From: Solidesulfovibrio sp.
Lineage (GTDB): Bacteria; Desulfobacterota; Desulfovibrionia; Desulfovibrionales; Desulfovibrionaceae
Direction of reading: 5' to 3'
DNA length: 64,000 bases
Assembly: GCF_038562415.1 (NCBI RefSeq)
Contig: NZ_JBCFBA010000004.1
Coordinates: 124,001-188,000, forward strand
Part shown: positions 7,467 through 16,051 of the stretch, piece by piece
How positions within the stretch are numbered: the first letter of the stretch is position 1
How the letters are laid out: every line of letters begins with the position of its first letter
The notes under the pieces: model-generated
The model's input: only the letters and a program-made list of their open reading frames with translations
What the model was told of the DNA's origin: nothing
The model's database searches: none
Program-made: the position numbers and the translations under genes

Positions 7467-9020
7467 ATGGACGTTTATAGAAAAATTGAAAATTGCTTTC
7501 TTATTAACGGATGTCTTGTTTCTGACAAAGAAGCCACTGACAATTCTTTAATGTTCATCTCAGAAAACATAAATAATCTTGATAAGTTGGAAAAGTTTGT
7601 CGATTATATATATGGGTTTAAGGAAGGCCACAAACGGTTATTGAGTAAGATATTGATACAAACCTCTTCAACGTTACTTTCTAACATTGCTCCGGAAACA
7701 ATTTTAGCCTACAAAATAATTTATTCCAAGATTGCAAAAATAATTTCTGAAATAAAATCACTTAGCCATGATTTTGAGTTGGAGTTAAACTCTACTTTCC
7801 TTGTTGCGGTATCCTTGGATCCCGCCTATTTTATTTCGAATTATTCTTTATTTTCTGATTTTATTGAAATCAATTCGTTAACATTTTTCTTTAGGTATCT
7901 TTGCGATCATCCTGTACCATCCAAAGAAATATTGGAAACTACCATTTTGCGCTATCGCGAAACACACGGTCTACATTCAAAATTCATTCAATTTTCTTCA
8001 AAAGCCATCACGATGGAAAATAACTTTCTCTGCGCTGCGAATTCAAATCATGCTCAATTGAATACATTGTATTGTCTTAAGGAATTTAATTCATCCCTTC
8101 CTATTTTGGACAACACCAATTATTCTGGGGGCGGTTTCTTTATTTATTGGGATAGTTTTGGCATTGTTGTCGATCCAGGATATAATTTTTTACATCATTT
8201 TTTTTCTAAAGGGTTTGGTGTAAATTCTATTGACTTAATCTTAATCACACATTCCCATGACGACCATTGCGCGGACTTAGATACTATATATTCTTTACTG
8301 TCGAAGTATAATTCCAGAAACACCAATAAACATCAAATATTAACCTTTTGCAGCCTTAATACATACAATAAATTCAACTATATTAATTCTCCCTATTCTA
8401 AACAAGTTCTATTCCCCCTGCTGAAAAACGAACGCAAATGTGACCAAGCTAATGACATACTTTCTGAAAGAAAATTTCCATTTAAAATTCAATCTCACTT
8501 AGCTTTCCATAATGAATATCCTTTGCTCGGAGATTCATCTTTAGGTGTAAGCATCGAACTTAATAGTGAAGGATATCATCGGACAATTCTGTTTAGTGGG
8601 GACACTGCCTATAACTCAGAACTTTTAAATGACTACTGCGTCAAGACTGATATCTCAATACTAAACATTGGAAAAGTAGAAGAAAATACCAACGGATACT
8701 ACCATAAGCATCTTGGGATTAATGGCTGCATCGAAATATTGCAACATTATATTTTATCAGGAAAATCACCTTCAATCGCTTTAATCAGTGAATTTGGCAT
8801 TGAAATGACTAATCATCGTGTCCAAATTGTCGATTTAATAATCAAGTTCCTGCTAAAGTACAATATCAATCTATCCTCTTTGCCTTTTTCAATTTTTCCT
8901 TCAGACAATACTCTCGAAATTTCACTGACTGATCTTAAGCTGTCTAGTTCAGATATTTTAAAAAAAGATCACACTCTTGTGTCTTGTTGCGAAGTTAATT
9001 CAAAACTATTCTACAGATGA
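7467..9020 (+). CDS. Metallo-beta-lactamase-fold hydrolase with helical N-terminal domain
   Basis: The protein has 517 residues. ATG 7467 is preferred over an upstream TTG because AATAGGA ends 6 nt before it. Residues 1 to about 200 form a helical domain of unknown type. From about residue 215 the metallo-beta-lactamase fold begins, with the metal motif THSHDDH at residues 261-267, FSGDTAY around residue 379 (Asp metal bridge) and later HKHLG, which could supply the last histidine. The fold hydrolyses phosphoesters in nucleases such as RNase Z and also acts on small nucleotides and lactones, so the substrate is open. It closes the operon 21 nt after the previous gene and is the likely catalytic effector. 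No secretion signal is present. Confidence 0.8.
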   Translation: MDVYRKIENCFLINGCLVSDKEATDNSLMFISENINNLDKLEKFVDYIYGFKEGHKRLLSKILIQTSSTLLSNIAPETILAYKIIYSKIAKIISEIKSLSHDFELELNSTFLVAVSLDPAYFISNYSLFSDFIEINSLTFFFRYLCDHPVPSKEILETTILRYRETHGLHSKFIQFSSKAITMENNFLCAANSNHAQLNTLYCLKEFNSSLPILDNTNYSGGGFFIYWDSFGIVVDPGYNFLHHFFSKGFGVNSIDLILITHSHDDHCADLDTIYSLLSKYNSRNTNKHQILTFCSLNTYNKFNYINSPYSKQVLFPLLKNERKCDQANDILSERKFPFKIQSHLAFHNEYPLLGDSSLGVSIELNSEGYHRTILFSGDTAYNSELLNDYCVKTDISILNIGKVEENTNGYYHKHLGINGCIEILQHYILSGKSPSIALISEFGIEMTNHRVQIVDLIIKFLLKYNINLSSLPFSIFPSDNTLEISLTDLKLSSSDILKKDHTLVSCCEVNSKLFYR

Positions 9021-9056
9021 TTGTATATTTATGCCTTTGAATGGTTATTATTAGCT

Positions 9057-9087
9057 CAACAATTATATAAAGATCTGTTGTTTTTTT
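9057..9087 (+). terminator. Weak rho-independent terminator after the MBL operon
   Basis: CAACA and TGTTG flank a 14-nt loop and are followed by seven T residues, 37 nt beyond the MBL stop. The stem is short, so the call is tentative. The rest of 9021-9302 holds nothing else I can identify. Confidence 0.4.
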
Positions 9088-9302
9088 GCAGATTGCCCCC
9101 CCTATTTAGGCGATCTGAAAAGTTGGGCTTATTCTTGCATTGAGGCGATGCCACCGATGCCTATGTTGGGCCTGGGTTGTTGCAAAGCTAGAGCTACTTG
9201 ATTGCAAAGTCGCCCCTGACGAACATGCTGGCACATCAAATTACCAGCATAACAATATGGCATTCTTAGTGTTTCTAAAATATTCTACGATTGAACTGGC
9301 AT

Positions 9303-9337
9303 AAAAAAAGGTAAACATGACTGCTGTCATGTTTACC
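9303..9337 (-). terminator. Strong rho-independent terminator
   Basis: A perfect 12-bp stem GGTAAACATGAC / GTCATGTTTACC with a TGCT loop is followed, on the minus strand, by seven T. It ends transcription of the zinc-ribbon gene at 9379-9678. Confidence 0.85.
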
Positions 9338-9378
9338 TCAAATTAATCTTATTTTTCGAACATCACAATCAATTTCGC

Positions 9379-9678
9379 CTATCTATAGTCATAGTCTGTT
9401 CCAGTCCAATAAACCTCGACGCCATTGCCGGAGGTGTCATTCGTGGGAAGGTCACAACTTCGCACCAAGAAGCCATCGCGTGTCATTCTGAAATGTTTTT
9501 CTAATATCCAACCCCACATGTGCTGGATTGTTTTCTGTTTGTATAGGTGTTGAATAGGCAAATAATACTTTTTATAACACTTCGGACAAATTGTCTTCCA
9601 CTGCTCATCTGGTTCAACATAGAATCCTTCACCCATGCAAGCACAAACTTTCTTAACATTTCCTTTTTTTCTAGCCAT
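9379..9678 (-). CDS. Small protein with zinc-ribbon-like cysteines
   Basis: This is a 99-residue protein. ATG 9678 (MARKKGN) is chosen because GGAG lies 8 nt upstream; an ATG three codons earlier would leave only 3 nt. Four cysteines arranged as CAC...CPKC over about 25 residues suggest a zinc ribbon, followed by an aromatic-rich region (HMWGWILEKHF) and an acidic C-terminus. There is no further family recognition. It stands alone between the MBL operon and the integrase, with its own strong terminator. Small zinc-ribbon proteins on integrative elements are often DNA-binding or anti-restriction-type accessory factors, but that is not shown here. Confidence 0.6.
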   Translation of the reverse strand: MARKKGNVKKVCACMGEGFYVEPDEQWKTICPKCYKKYYLPIQHLYKQKTIQHMWGWILEKHFRMTRDGFLVRSCDLPTNDTSGNGVEVYWTGTDYDYR

Positions 9679-9726
9679 GACATCCACTCCATAGTATTTA
9701 CTTTTTAATATAAATTAATTCATGAG

Positions 9727-10851
9727 TCAAACTAATTCAGGCAGCAAGTTGACTGCCCGTTCTTTTTCACCTTCCAAACAATGATAATAATGACTTGTTG
9801 TCGTAGATATCATTGAATGCCCTAGCAACTTCGATACCGCAGCAAGGTCAGCACCCTTGCTCAGCATTGTTGTTGCAAAGAGATGCCTTAAGTCATACAT
9901 TCTGACGGGATAAGTTACCCCTGCCCGTTCACATGCCCTTCGAAAACCTTTGCGGATCATGCCAATTGGCTGCCCACGCCATTCAATCACGTAGCCAGAC
10001 TGTGATTCTTCCTTCTTTTCCTTCATCTTACCAAGAAGAGCTGGAGCAATCGGCACTACCCGATAAGTCCTTGTCTTGCTGGCATAGATTTTAGCAATGC
10101 CTTTATCAAAATCGATGTGATCCCATTTCAAGGCAAGAAGTTCGGATTCACCAGGGCGCGTCCCCAGACTGAAGCAAACTTCCATGGCCCACCTGACGTG
10201 TGGTTCAGCGTGGTCCATGATCCTTTTGACGTCATCAACGGTCAACTGGACGTCCCGGGGCTTCTCTCTTGACTTCTTTCTGCCCTTCATGGGGTTGACC
10301 GTAGTCAGTCCGGTAGTGACGCCGAAATTGAAGATGGCGTTGACGTAGTCGCCATAGCGATTCACTGTCGGCTGTGACCGGGGCCGGTTCTGTTTCCCGT
10401 TGGTCTCCTGGAAGAACTGGATGAACGGGACCATATCGTCGATGTAGGTCATCGAGTTTACAACCCGGTCGCCGATGATCGGATTGAACTGGTTTTCGAT
10501 CATCTTCGCCAACTTCTTGGTATTGTTCTCGGTTCTGCCTGATACCTTGAGGTGAGCCAGGTATTTCCCGGCAAGGTCTCGGAAGGTTATCCCCTGGCCG
10601 GACTGATCAATCTTCTCCGGGGAAGTGATCTCTTCAATCACTTTTACTGGCGCGGGGGCTGGCAAACTGATCACATCAGTCTGCGGCAGGGGTGGTGCCG
10701 TACCCTGCTTTTTGGCATCACTGACAGCTTTATTGAAAGCTTCTGCTCGGGAGTAAGCCTCGTCACCTCGGCCAAATGATTTGTCTCGCCTTTTCCCTGT
10801 TTCATCATGATAAAAGACCATCCATCGTCCATCTCTATCATAAACGCCCAC
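9727..10851 (-). CDS. Tyrosine recombinase (phage/island integrase)
   Basis: This 374-residue integrase starts at a GTG (10851) placed 6 nt after GGAGG; an upstream in-frame TTG has no ribosome site. The N-terminal approximately 60 residues look like an arm-binding domain, and residues about 95-185 like a SAM-like core-binding domain. The catalytic domain shows the first Arg in GTRPGESELLALKW, Lys in ASKTRTYRVVPI, the YDLRH box and the nucleophile region GHSMISTTTSHYYH. It presumably cuts within the anticodon loop of tRNA-Thr(CGT), where the island's attachment copies end. It is unusual in lying well inside the island rather than next to the tRNA, so later insertions or several elements have accumulated around it. 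Confidence 0.9.
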   Translation of the reverse strand: MGVYDRDGRWMVFYHDETGKRRDKSFGRGDEAYSRAEAFNKAVSDAKKQGTAPPLPQTDVISLPAPAPVKVIEEITSPEKIDQSGQGITFRDLAGKYLAHLKVSGRTENNTKKLAKMIENQFNPIIGDRVVNSMTYIDDMVPFIQFFQETNGKQNRPRSQPTVNRYGDYVNAIFNFGVTTGLTTVNPMKGRKKSREKPRDVQLTVDDVKRIMDHAEPHVRWAMEVCFSLGTRPGESELLALKWDHIDFDKGIAKIYASKTRTYRVVPIAPALLGKMKEKKEESQSGYVIEWRGQPIGMIRKGFRRACERAGVTYPVRMYDLRHLFATTMLSKGADLAAVSKLLGHSMISTTTSHYYHCLEGEKERAVNLLPELV

Positions 10852-10928
10852 AAAACACCTCCAAAAAGTCAATTCTATTTATTGAGTTTTCTAGATTATT
10901 AAATAACATAAATTTTCAAAAATATGCC

Positions 10929-10960
10929 TCAAACAAATCAAAGGGCTCGAAAGCCCTTTG
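10929..10960 (-). terminator. Hairpin after the short recombinase gene
   Basis: CAAAGGGCT and AGCCCTTTG form a 9-bp stem with a CGAA loop. On the minus strand it is followed by the T-rich ATTTGTTT. It lies 10 nt beyond the stop of the 10970-11527 gene. Confidence 0.6.
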
Positions 10961-10969
10961 AAGAAATGA

Positions 10970-11527
10970 CTATATGGTATTCATCAATATTTCTTCGACT
11001 TCCTCCTCTTGTACTCCAAGATACCTTCGAGTAATCGAAGGACTGGAATGGTTTAAGCGTTTCGCCAAGACTTCCCAAGAAACGCCAAATGTTTTCCGCT
11101 GGTGATAAGTCCATGTTTTTCGAAGTGAATGAGCACCATAGTTCCCCTTCAGATTTATGGCTTCAGTCCACTTCTTCATGTATTTCGTCACCGCGTATGT
11201 CGTAAGAGGATAATTTCGTCCTTTCCTACTTTTGAAAAGGAAATGGTCATCATCATCCTTTACCGTCGTCAAATAGGCATCAAGAGCAACTTTGATTTCC
11301 TTGTTCACCACAAAGACATTTTCCTTACCCGTCTTCTTTTCACGCAAGGCAATGCGCTCACCGATCTTCACATCCTTGACATCGCCTATTTTCAAGGCAA
11401 GTAAGTCTTGGACGCGAAGTCCTGAATTGACACCCATGACAAAAAGCAATTTGTCTCGGGGAGCGTCAGAAAGAATTTTCTTGATGCTCTTCACACTTTT
11501 CAGGTCGATGATCGGTTCTACCTTCAT
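10970..11527 (-). CDS. Minimal tyrosine recombinase (catalytic domain only)
   Basis: The protein has 185 residues. ATG 11527 is chosen because GGAGGG lies 5 nt upstream. The sequence contains only the catalytic domain of the XerC/D-integrase superfamily: the first Arg in SGLRVQDLLAL, Lys in EKKTGKE, the box HSLRKTW, and RLNHSSPSITRRYLG with the nucleophilic tyrosine. The N-terminal core-binding domain usual in 300-400-residue integrases is absent, and the codon frame is clean, so it is naturally short rather than broken. Similar short site-specific integrases occur on plasmids and islands as resolvases or accessory factors. It is transcribed in the same direction as the full integrase but has its own terminator. 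Confidence 0.85.
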   Translation of the reverse strand: MKVEPIIDLKSVKSIKKILSDAPRDKLLFVMGVNSGLRVQDLLALKIGDVKDVKIGERIALREKKTGKENVFVVNKEIKVALDAYLTTVKDDDDHFLFKSRKGRNYPLTTYAVTKYMKKWTEAINLKGNYGAHSLRKTWTYHQRKTFGVSWEVLAKRLNHSSPSITRRYLGVQEEEVEEILMNTI

Positions 11528-11751
11528 CTTGCCCTCCAATTCCCTTTTTTCTTTCAGGGAGTTGAAAATCGTGCATACAAATCAGCCCCTCAAGGAAGCC
11601 CTCCAAGAGATCCTGCGATAACCGCATAAATTTCTTTCAGAAATCCATTTCAAAATCCCCAATGTACGTTTATAGATAAAAACGTACTTTCCTTATAAAT
11701 GTTATTTCTGTATAACTTTAGACAAACAAACAGAATCTTGCTCGTTTTATT

Positions 11752-11783
11752 AAAAAAATAGCCATGCCTTTCGACATGACTAT
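11752..11783 (-). terminator. Rho-independent terminator
   Basis: ATAGTCATG pairs with CATGGCTAT on the minus strand (one G-T pair), with an 8-nt loop and then seven T. It ends transcription of the 11802-12178 gene. Confidence 0.75.
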
Positions 11784-11801
11784 GTTGAAGTTCAAAGCCA
11801 T

Positions 11802-12178
11802 CTAGACTTTTGTCAAAATGATCTTTTCGTCTTCGACCAAGACGGAGAATTCATCGCCGTCGTTCACGACCAGACCTTGAAGATCAATACTTTTGAGATA
11901 GATCTTCAATTCCATCTTGTTGTTCACCTTGGGCCGCCGAGAGTTCTTGAGGTAAAGCCCCTTGACCTCGTAATAGGTCTTGTCATCGCTCATCAGCTTC
12001 AAGACGTATTGCTTCAAGGTCTGACGATGCTTGACATCCATCTTGGCCATTATCTCCGAGGCAGTCATGCCCCGAAGATACATTCACGGAGAAGCGAAGG
12101 ATTGTACTTCGATTCGATCTTCTTCTTGTCGGAACCTTCCTGAACATCAATAGCCAGGCTATCGTTCTTCTTGCTCAT
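11802..12178 (-). pseudogene. HTH-like regulator gene with an apparent frameshift
   Basis: AAGGAG lies 5 nt before ATG 12178, which opens a frame of 37 codons (MSKKNDSLAIDVQEG ... PSLLRECIFGA) ending at 12065. An overlapping frame runs 12083-11802 (MYLRGMTASEIMAKMDVKHR ...). Joining them at the GAATG point would give a continuous ...SLLREMYLRGMTASEI..., which reads like one approximately 125-residue protein with a helix-turn-helix (TASEIMAKMDVKHRQTLKQY) and a C-terminal AbrB/SpoVT-like strand-rich tail. A single missing A, a sequencing error, -1 frameshifting or translational restart could all explain this. The downstream frame has no ribosome site of its own, so I call it broken, with reservations. 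Confidence 0.5.
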
Positions 12179-12473
12179 ACAAGCTCCTTTTTATGTTTGA
12201 TTGATAATTTCTGTATTTCGGCGAAGATTCTTCAAAATAGCTGCAAAATTGCTTACATGTGCTTGATCTTGCGCCTTGTCTACTTGATCTCCCAGGGGCC
12301 AAAACGTGAATTGGGCCCAGGATCAATTTTCCGGGGTTTTCGGTCACGGGGGATAGGCAACGGTCAAGCCTCAAACGGCCCTGGACGGGGCGTATAGGAG
12401 CCTTGTTTTGGGGACTGGGCGGAGCTGATTTCCCCGATGGGCATGGGAAGGGAAATTGATCACTCTTTGAAAC

Positions 12474-12506
12474 AAAAAAAGGACCCCGCCCCGAGGCAAG
12501 GTCCCC
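12474..12506 (-). terminator. Rho-independent terminator of an unidentified minus-strand transcript
   Basis: GGACC / GGTCC with a GC-rich loop is followed on the minus strand by seven T. No gene is evident immediately upstream (higher coordinates), so it may end a small RNA or a decayed gene. Confidence 0.55.
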
Positions 12507-13674
12507 TTACACAATCGCGTAGTCTCGCCGCCGTCCCTGATGATCATGATTCACCAGGGAGGACAGCGACTTCAGGATCGAATGATTCGTCGCCGGATCA
12601 AGCGTCCTTCACAACCGAACAGACGGTTTTCCCGTATTCGGCTGTAGCAAGAGATGTTTTTCTTCTTATTGAAATGCTTTGCCGATCAAGACTATCAATA
12701 TTTCACAGAAGCCAATGTCTTAAATAGTCTCGACGTCACTCATCTCAATTTCAACCTTCAAACAATTTACAAACATCACATCTCTTGCCGTATCCCTTAC
12801 GGACACGCAGCCATCCTCTTTAAAGACTAACGACTCCAACGTTTTTGCTTTAAAGCATCTAAAGAGGACTTCCCTTGGTCTTAAACCCGGTTCTTTGAAA
12901 CCGTCCCATACTTAATCGCTTACATATGACCAGAAGAAACCTCACCTACCTATGTCTTCAGAATTGATTAAATTCAATAAATTTCAGTTTGCCATAAACC
13001 TCATTTATCATACGCGCCACCTTAGTCTCTCCATTTTCCAATGGATACGGGCCAGCCTCTCAATCTCAATCCCTTTCGCAACTGAATCGCTTCATATTGC
13101 TTAGATATGACTCAAGACTACTCGTTCGATGGAGCCGACAAGTAGTTTTGACCTGGAGCCATTTTTGTTTTTGATCGCAACAGAGTCTTAGGTTGAATCT
13201 ATTGTTTGCAGTATCAGCAACACTTGACCTGCGGTTTAATGCAAGGCACCCATGACAATTTTACTACGCTTAATATTTGTTTTAAATTATTTGAATACGC
13301 TGAAACCTTGAAAAGTTTGTCTGGACTATTTCTAGCAAGCCATTTACTCCTGTTATTTCTTGACAATCACTCGGATCGTATCCACATTCAATAATATACG
13401 TATTAATTTCTATCTAAAGGAAGAGAAAGTTGCCGAATTATTGAGTCAACTAACCCGGCAACATCCCTTTTGCATGATCTGAGACAATATAAATTGATAA
13501 CTTATTTTCAATGCCACGCTTGATGGCATAAATGTCAGCCTCAGTCTTTCGCATCTAAGTCCATTAGGAACATGGTGTAAATTTTGTCTCTTTTTTAATT
13601 GAGTCCATATTTTTTCAAAAAAATTCCGCTGTTTGGTATATCAAGATTTACATCTTAAAATTTTAAAATTAAAA
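12507..13674. other. Gene-free 1.2-kb stretch downstream of the replication gene
   Basis: I see no supportable coding region: the short open frames lack ribosome sites and protein-like composition. A partly repeated block beginning AATCGCTT occurs at about 12914 and 13085; each copy leads into TTAcATATGAC (12920-12930) or TTAgATATGAC (13101-13111). The region could hold a regulatory RNA, replication-related repeats or decayed genes. The adjoining stretch 12179-12473 is also without a gene. Confidence 0.4.
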
Positions 13675-15504
13675 TTATTTTGATAATATTTCACGTATAT
13701 AATCCTTGTACTTCCTTACGTTATTGTATCCAACATTACATTCGTTTGATATAGAGCAAAAATTAATCTTTTCTTTCTTAAGTTTCAACGCATTGATTGC
13801 ATCAAATATTTTCTTCATCGTATTGTTCTTAACAATGCCGTGGGTATAATAAGCTCCCTGAGATTGCCGTGACCTAGTAATCTGTTCTCTGTCATCCCCA
13901 ATGATATTTTCGGGTATAGGTGAAAATCCTAATATACCGTAGTTTTTAAATAAATGTTTTAAATTCGGGTTGAATCGATGCATCCAGGCATATTTACATA
14001 CTCCGCGCGCAACCCCGGAGACCTCAGCCATCCCGAGTGGCCCACTATCAGGCCAATTGATGGGTATTGTTTCAGAATTTATTGAAGTCGCTATATTTAT
14101 TAGATCGTCATAAAATAAATCATTTCTAGTGTATTTCTTAACATTTCTATAGGCCCAGATGCTTAAAGTGTAGAACAATTCGTCGTTCCGGCCGGCGTAT
14201 TCTTTTGTTCGAAATTTATTGTTTTCGCGATTGGTATTAACTAAATGTACAAATTCAGCTAAATATGCGAGGCTATACATTTTGTCAGACCAAGTAACCC
14301 GCCAGTTCATCGAAAATGGATTCTTGATTGTTGCATTTGTATATCCCGTATCTCCATCAACGAAAACCGTATAGCCTTTCTGAATCGCTTTAAAATAGTT
14401 AACTGGGGTATATCTTGCTTTGTAATTGTTGCGTTCGCACGGCCAATACACTGGGATCTCTAGTTCGTAGGCTAATGTAGAATGCCCATTTGCCCTTGTT
14501 ACAAAGGTGATAGTTGGTTCTGGAAGACCTTCGTCCATCCATACTGTTGCCGAGCCTTCCCAATCGAGATCAAGGCAAAGATACTGGCGTTTAGATTTTG
14601 GAAATGCTAAATAATTCGATTTTTCAAATGCTTCAGTTGGATTCGTCCAATTCGAAATGTCTTTCCCGCTGCCCCAGCCCACAAGACTATCAAAATGTTT
14701 CTTAAATCTTTCTTGTGGCGAAGAACTATCTGATGAAATATTTAACTCTTCCGCGCAAAGAACTTCCGCATGATTGTCGATAACAATATTTTCAGGGGTT
14801 TCAATATGTTCCTTCTTGATTCCTGGATTTGAAGATTTGATTATTATTCTTGATTTCTTTGTTTGCAGGATCTTCAATATCCAAACTGGCGCTTTCGCAG
14901 GAACAGCATTTGAAATGATCTTGCAATATTTCCAGGCAATTGGATCAAGAGCTCCAGGAGCCAAGACGTAGCCATCACACCCAACTATCTCAAATATAAT
15001 TTTCTCATTCAAATTACCAAATTCATCAGTCAAATCTCTCCCGATGCGTGCTGTTTTATACTCATAACCATCATCGGGATACTCAAAATAATATTGAACA
15101 GTTCCGTCCCCGGATTCCGTAGTAAACGTACCGCCTGACAATTCAAAAGAGTTTTTCTCGAGGAAATCCCTGAAAAGCGAACCGCTCAATACATTCAATA
15201 CAATGACTTTGCTTGCTTTTCCACAAGCAACTCCGGGGTTATAGGCGACAAACTTGCTGCGCTCAAATTTTTGCCGTGTAATACAAGCCCGAGACCAATT
15301 CTGCTCCACAGGCTTCTTGCATTTGCTACGTTCTTTTTCAGTCCTATTGAGGGGGATCAAAGAAAAGCAACGTGACAATTTCTCACACATTTCGACCCAA
15401 TCGTCGTAGTCAGTGATTTTTATATTGTTTACTTTTTCTACAAAAGACTCTTCTAATAAGCCACAAATCTTATCTAGATCAGCATTCTCAGTATATTCTT
15501 CCAT
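13675..15504 (-). CDS. Plasmid-type replication protein: primase-polymerase-like N-terminus plus replicase domain
   Basis: The protein has 609 residues. ATG 15504 is preceded by AAGGAG at 7 nt; an ATG 25 codons upstream has no such site. Residues about 45-220 resemble an archaeo-eukaryotic primase (bifunctional prim-pol) module: CFSLIPLN..., a basic stretch, then NPGVACGKASKVIVLNV. From about residue 320 the sequence YLCLDLDWEGSATVWM ... VTRANGHSTLAYELEIPVYW matches the pattern of ColE2/Rep-type replicase domains, in which the enzyme primes at its own origin. A C-terminal helical segment with an HTH-like end (CSISNECNVGYNNVRKY) may bind DNA. It implies that the element replicates autonomously, at least transiently. 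The domain fusion is my reading of motifs. Confidence 0.7.
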   Translation of the reverse strand: MEEYTENADLDKICGLLEESFVEKVNNIKITDYDDWVEMCEKLSRCFSLIPLNRTEKERSKCKKPVEQNWSRACITRQKFERSKFVAYNPGVACGKASKVIVLNVLSGSLFRDFLEKNSFELSGGTFTTESGDGTVQYYFEYPDDGYEYKTARIGRDLTDEFGNLNEKIIFEIVGCDGYVLAPGALDPIAWKYCKIISNAVPAKAPVWILKILQTKKSRIIIKSSNPGIKKEHIETPENIVIDNHAEVLCAEELNISSDSSSPQERFKKHFDSLVGWGSGKDISNWTNPTEAFEKSNYLAFPKSKRQYLCLDLDWEGSATVWMDEGLPEPTITFVTRANGHSTLAYELEIPVYWPCERNNYKARYTPVNYFKAIQKGYTVFVDGDTGYTNATIKNPFSMNWRVTWSDKMYSLAYLAEFVHLVNTNRENNKFRTKEYAGRNDELFYTLSIWAYRNVKKYTRNDLFYDDLINIATSINSETIPINWPDSGPLGMAEVSGVARGVCKYAWMHRFNPNLKHLFKNYGILGFSPIPENIIGDDREQITRSRQSQGAYYTHGIVKNNTMKKIFDAINALKLKKEKINFCSISNECNVGYNNVRKYKDYIREILSK

Positions 15505-15579
15505 GACAATCTCCTTAGAAAAACCATATAAGAAGATTATTTCTTTATAAAGTTTGAACTTTGCTTGACAGCGATTCAT

Positions 15580-16051
15580 TCAAGTAACGATTTTGCGACT
15601 CAATATTGTCTCATGATTTGAGCTTGTTGAAAGTATTCGAAAACAATCTTGATGCCGATTGCTTGGTAGTAATTTGATAAACCTGCGGTGTCCAACTGAT
15701 TATTGTATTAAAATTCACACTGCGTCGGCAACGACATGGTTGGGATGCATGTGTTTAACGAGTTGTGTTTGAACATTTAGACACAAATGAATAGTTGCCT
15801 GTTCTTCTGCAAGAGATTTGACAGCATAAAGCCGGTTAAAAACAGATAGTCTGCTTGGAAAGCAAGCAAACGAACTGAGGGCGGTCCCCAGTGTGGGTGA
15901 GAAGCGAACAGGGTGTTGCTTTGCGCGAAACGATGCATAACTATGCGCTATTATGCACGAACCTGCATAAAGACCGAGGCAGCCAACCGACTAGAATGAT
16001 GTGTTTTTCTGTCAAGCCACGTCAAAATATGCACGCTAGACGTCTTTGGGC
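15580..16051. other. Intergenic region upstream of rep with repeats; candidate origin/control region
   Basis: This 470-bp gap between the ATPase gene and rep contains TGCATAA at 15934-15940, its inverse TTATGCA at 15951-15957 and TGCATAA again at 15964-15970, exactly 30 nt after the first. GC-rich hairpin-forming sequence (GCTTGGAAAGCAAGC, then GGGCGGTCCCC) lies at 15855-15890. Spaced short repeats next to a replicase gene are typical of a plasmid origin or rep promoter/antisense control. No coding region is evident. Confidence 0.4.

Noticed and set aside
3741-9020. Assignment of the MBL operon to a named system such as a Lamassu variant with an MBL effector
   Set aside because: No SMC-like ATPase or any P-loop protein is encoded in the operon, so the defining partner is missing.
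12437-13394. Short plus-strand frames at 12437-12727 and 13206-13394
   Set aside because: They have no ribosome site and no protein-like composition, and one overlaps a terminator hairpin.
13675-15579. Longer start of the replication protein at 15579
   Set aside because: The ATG there has no ribosome site, whereas AAGGAG precedes the ATG at 15504.
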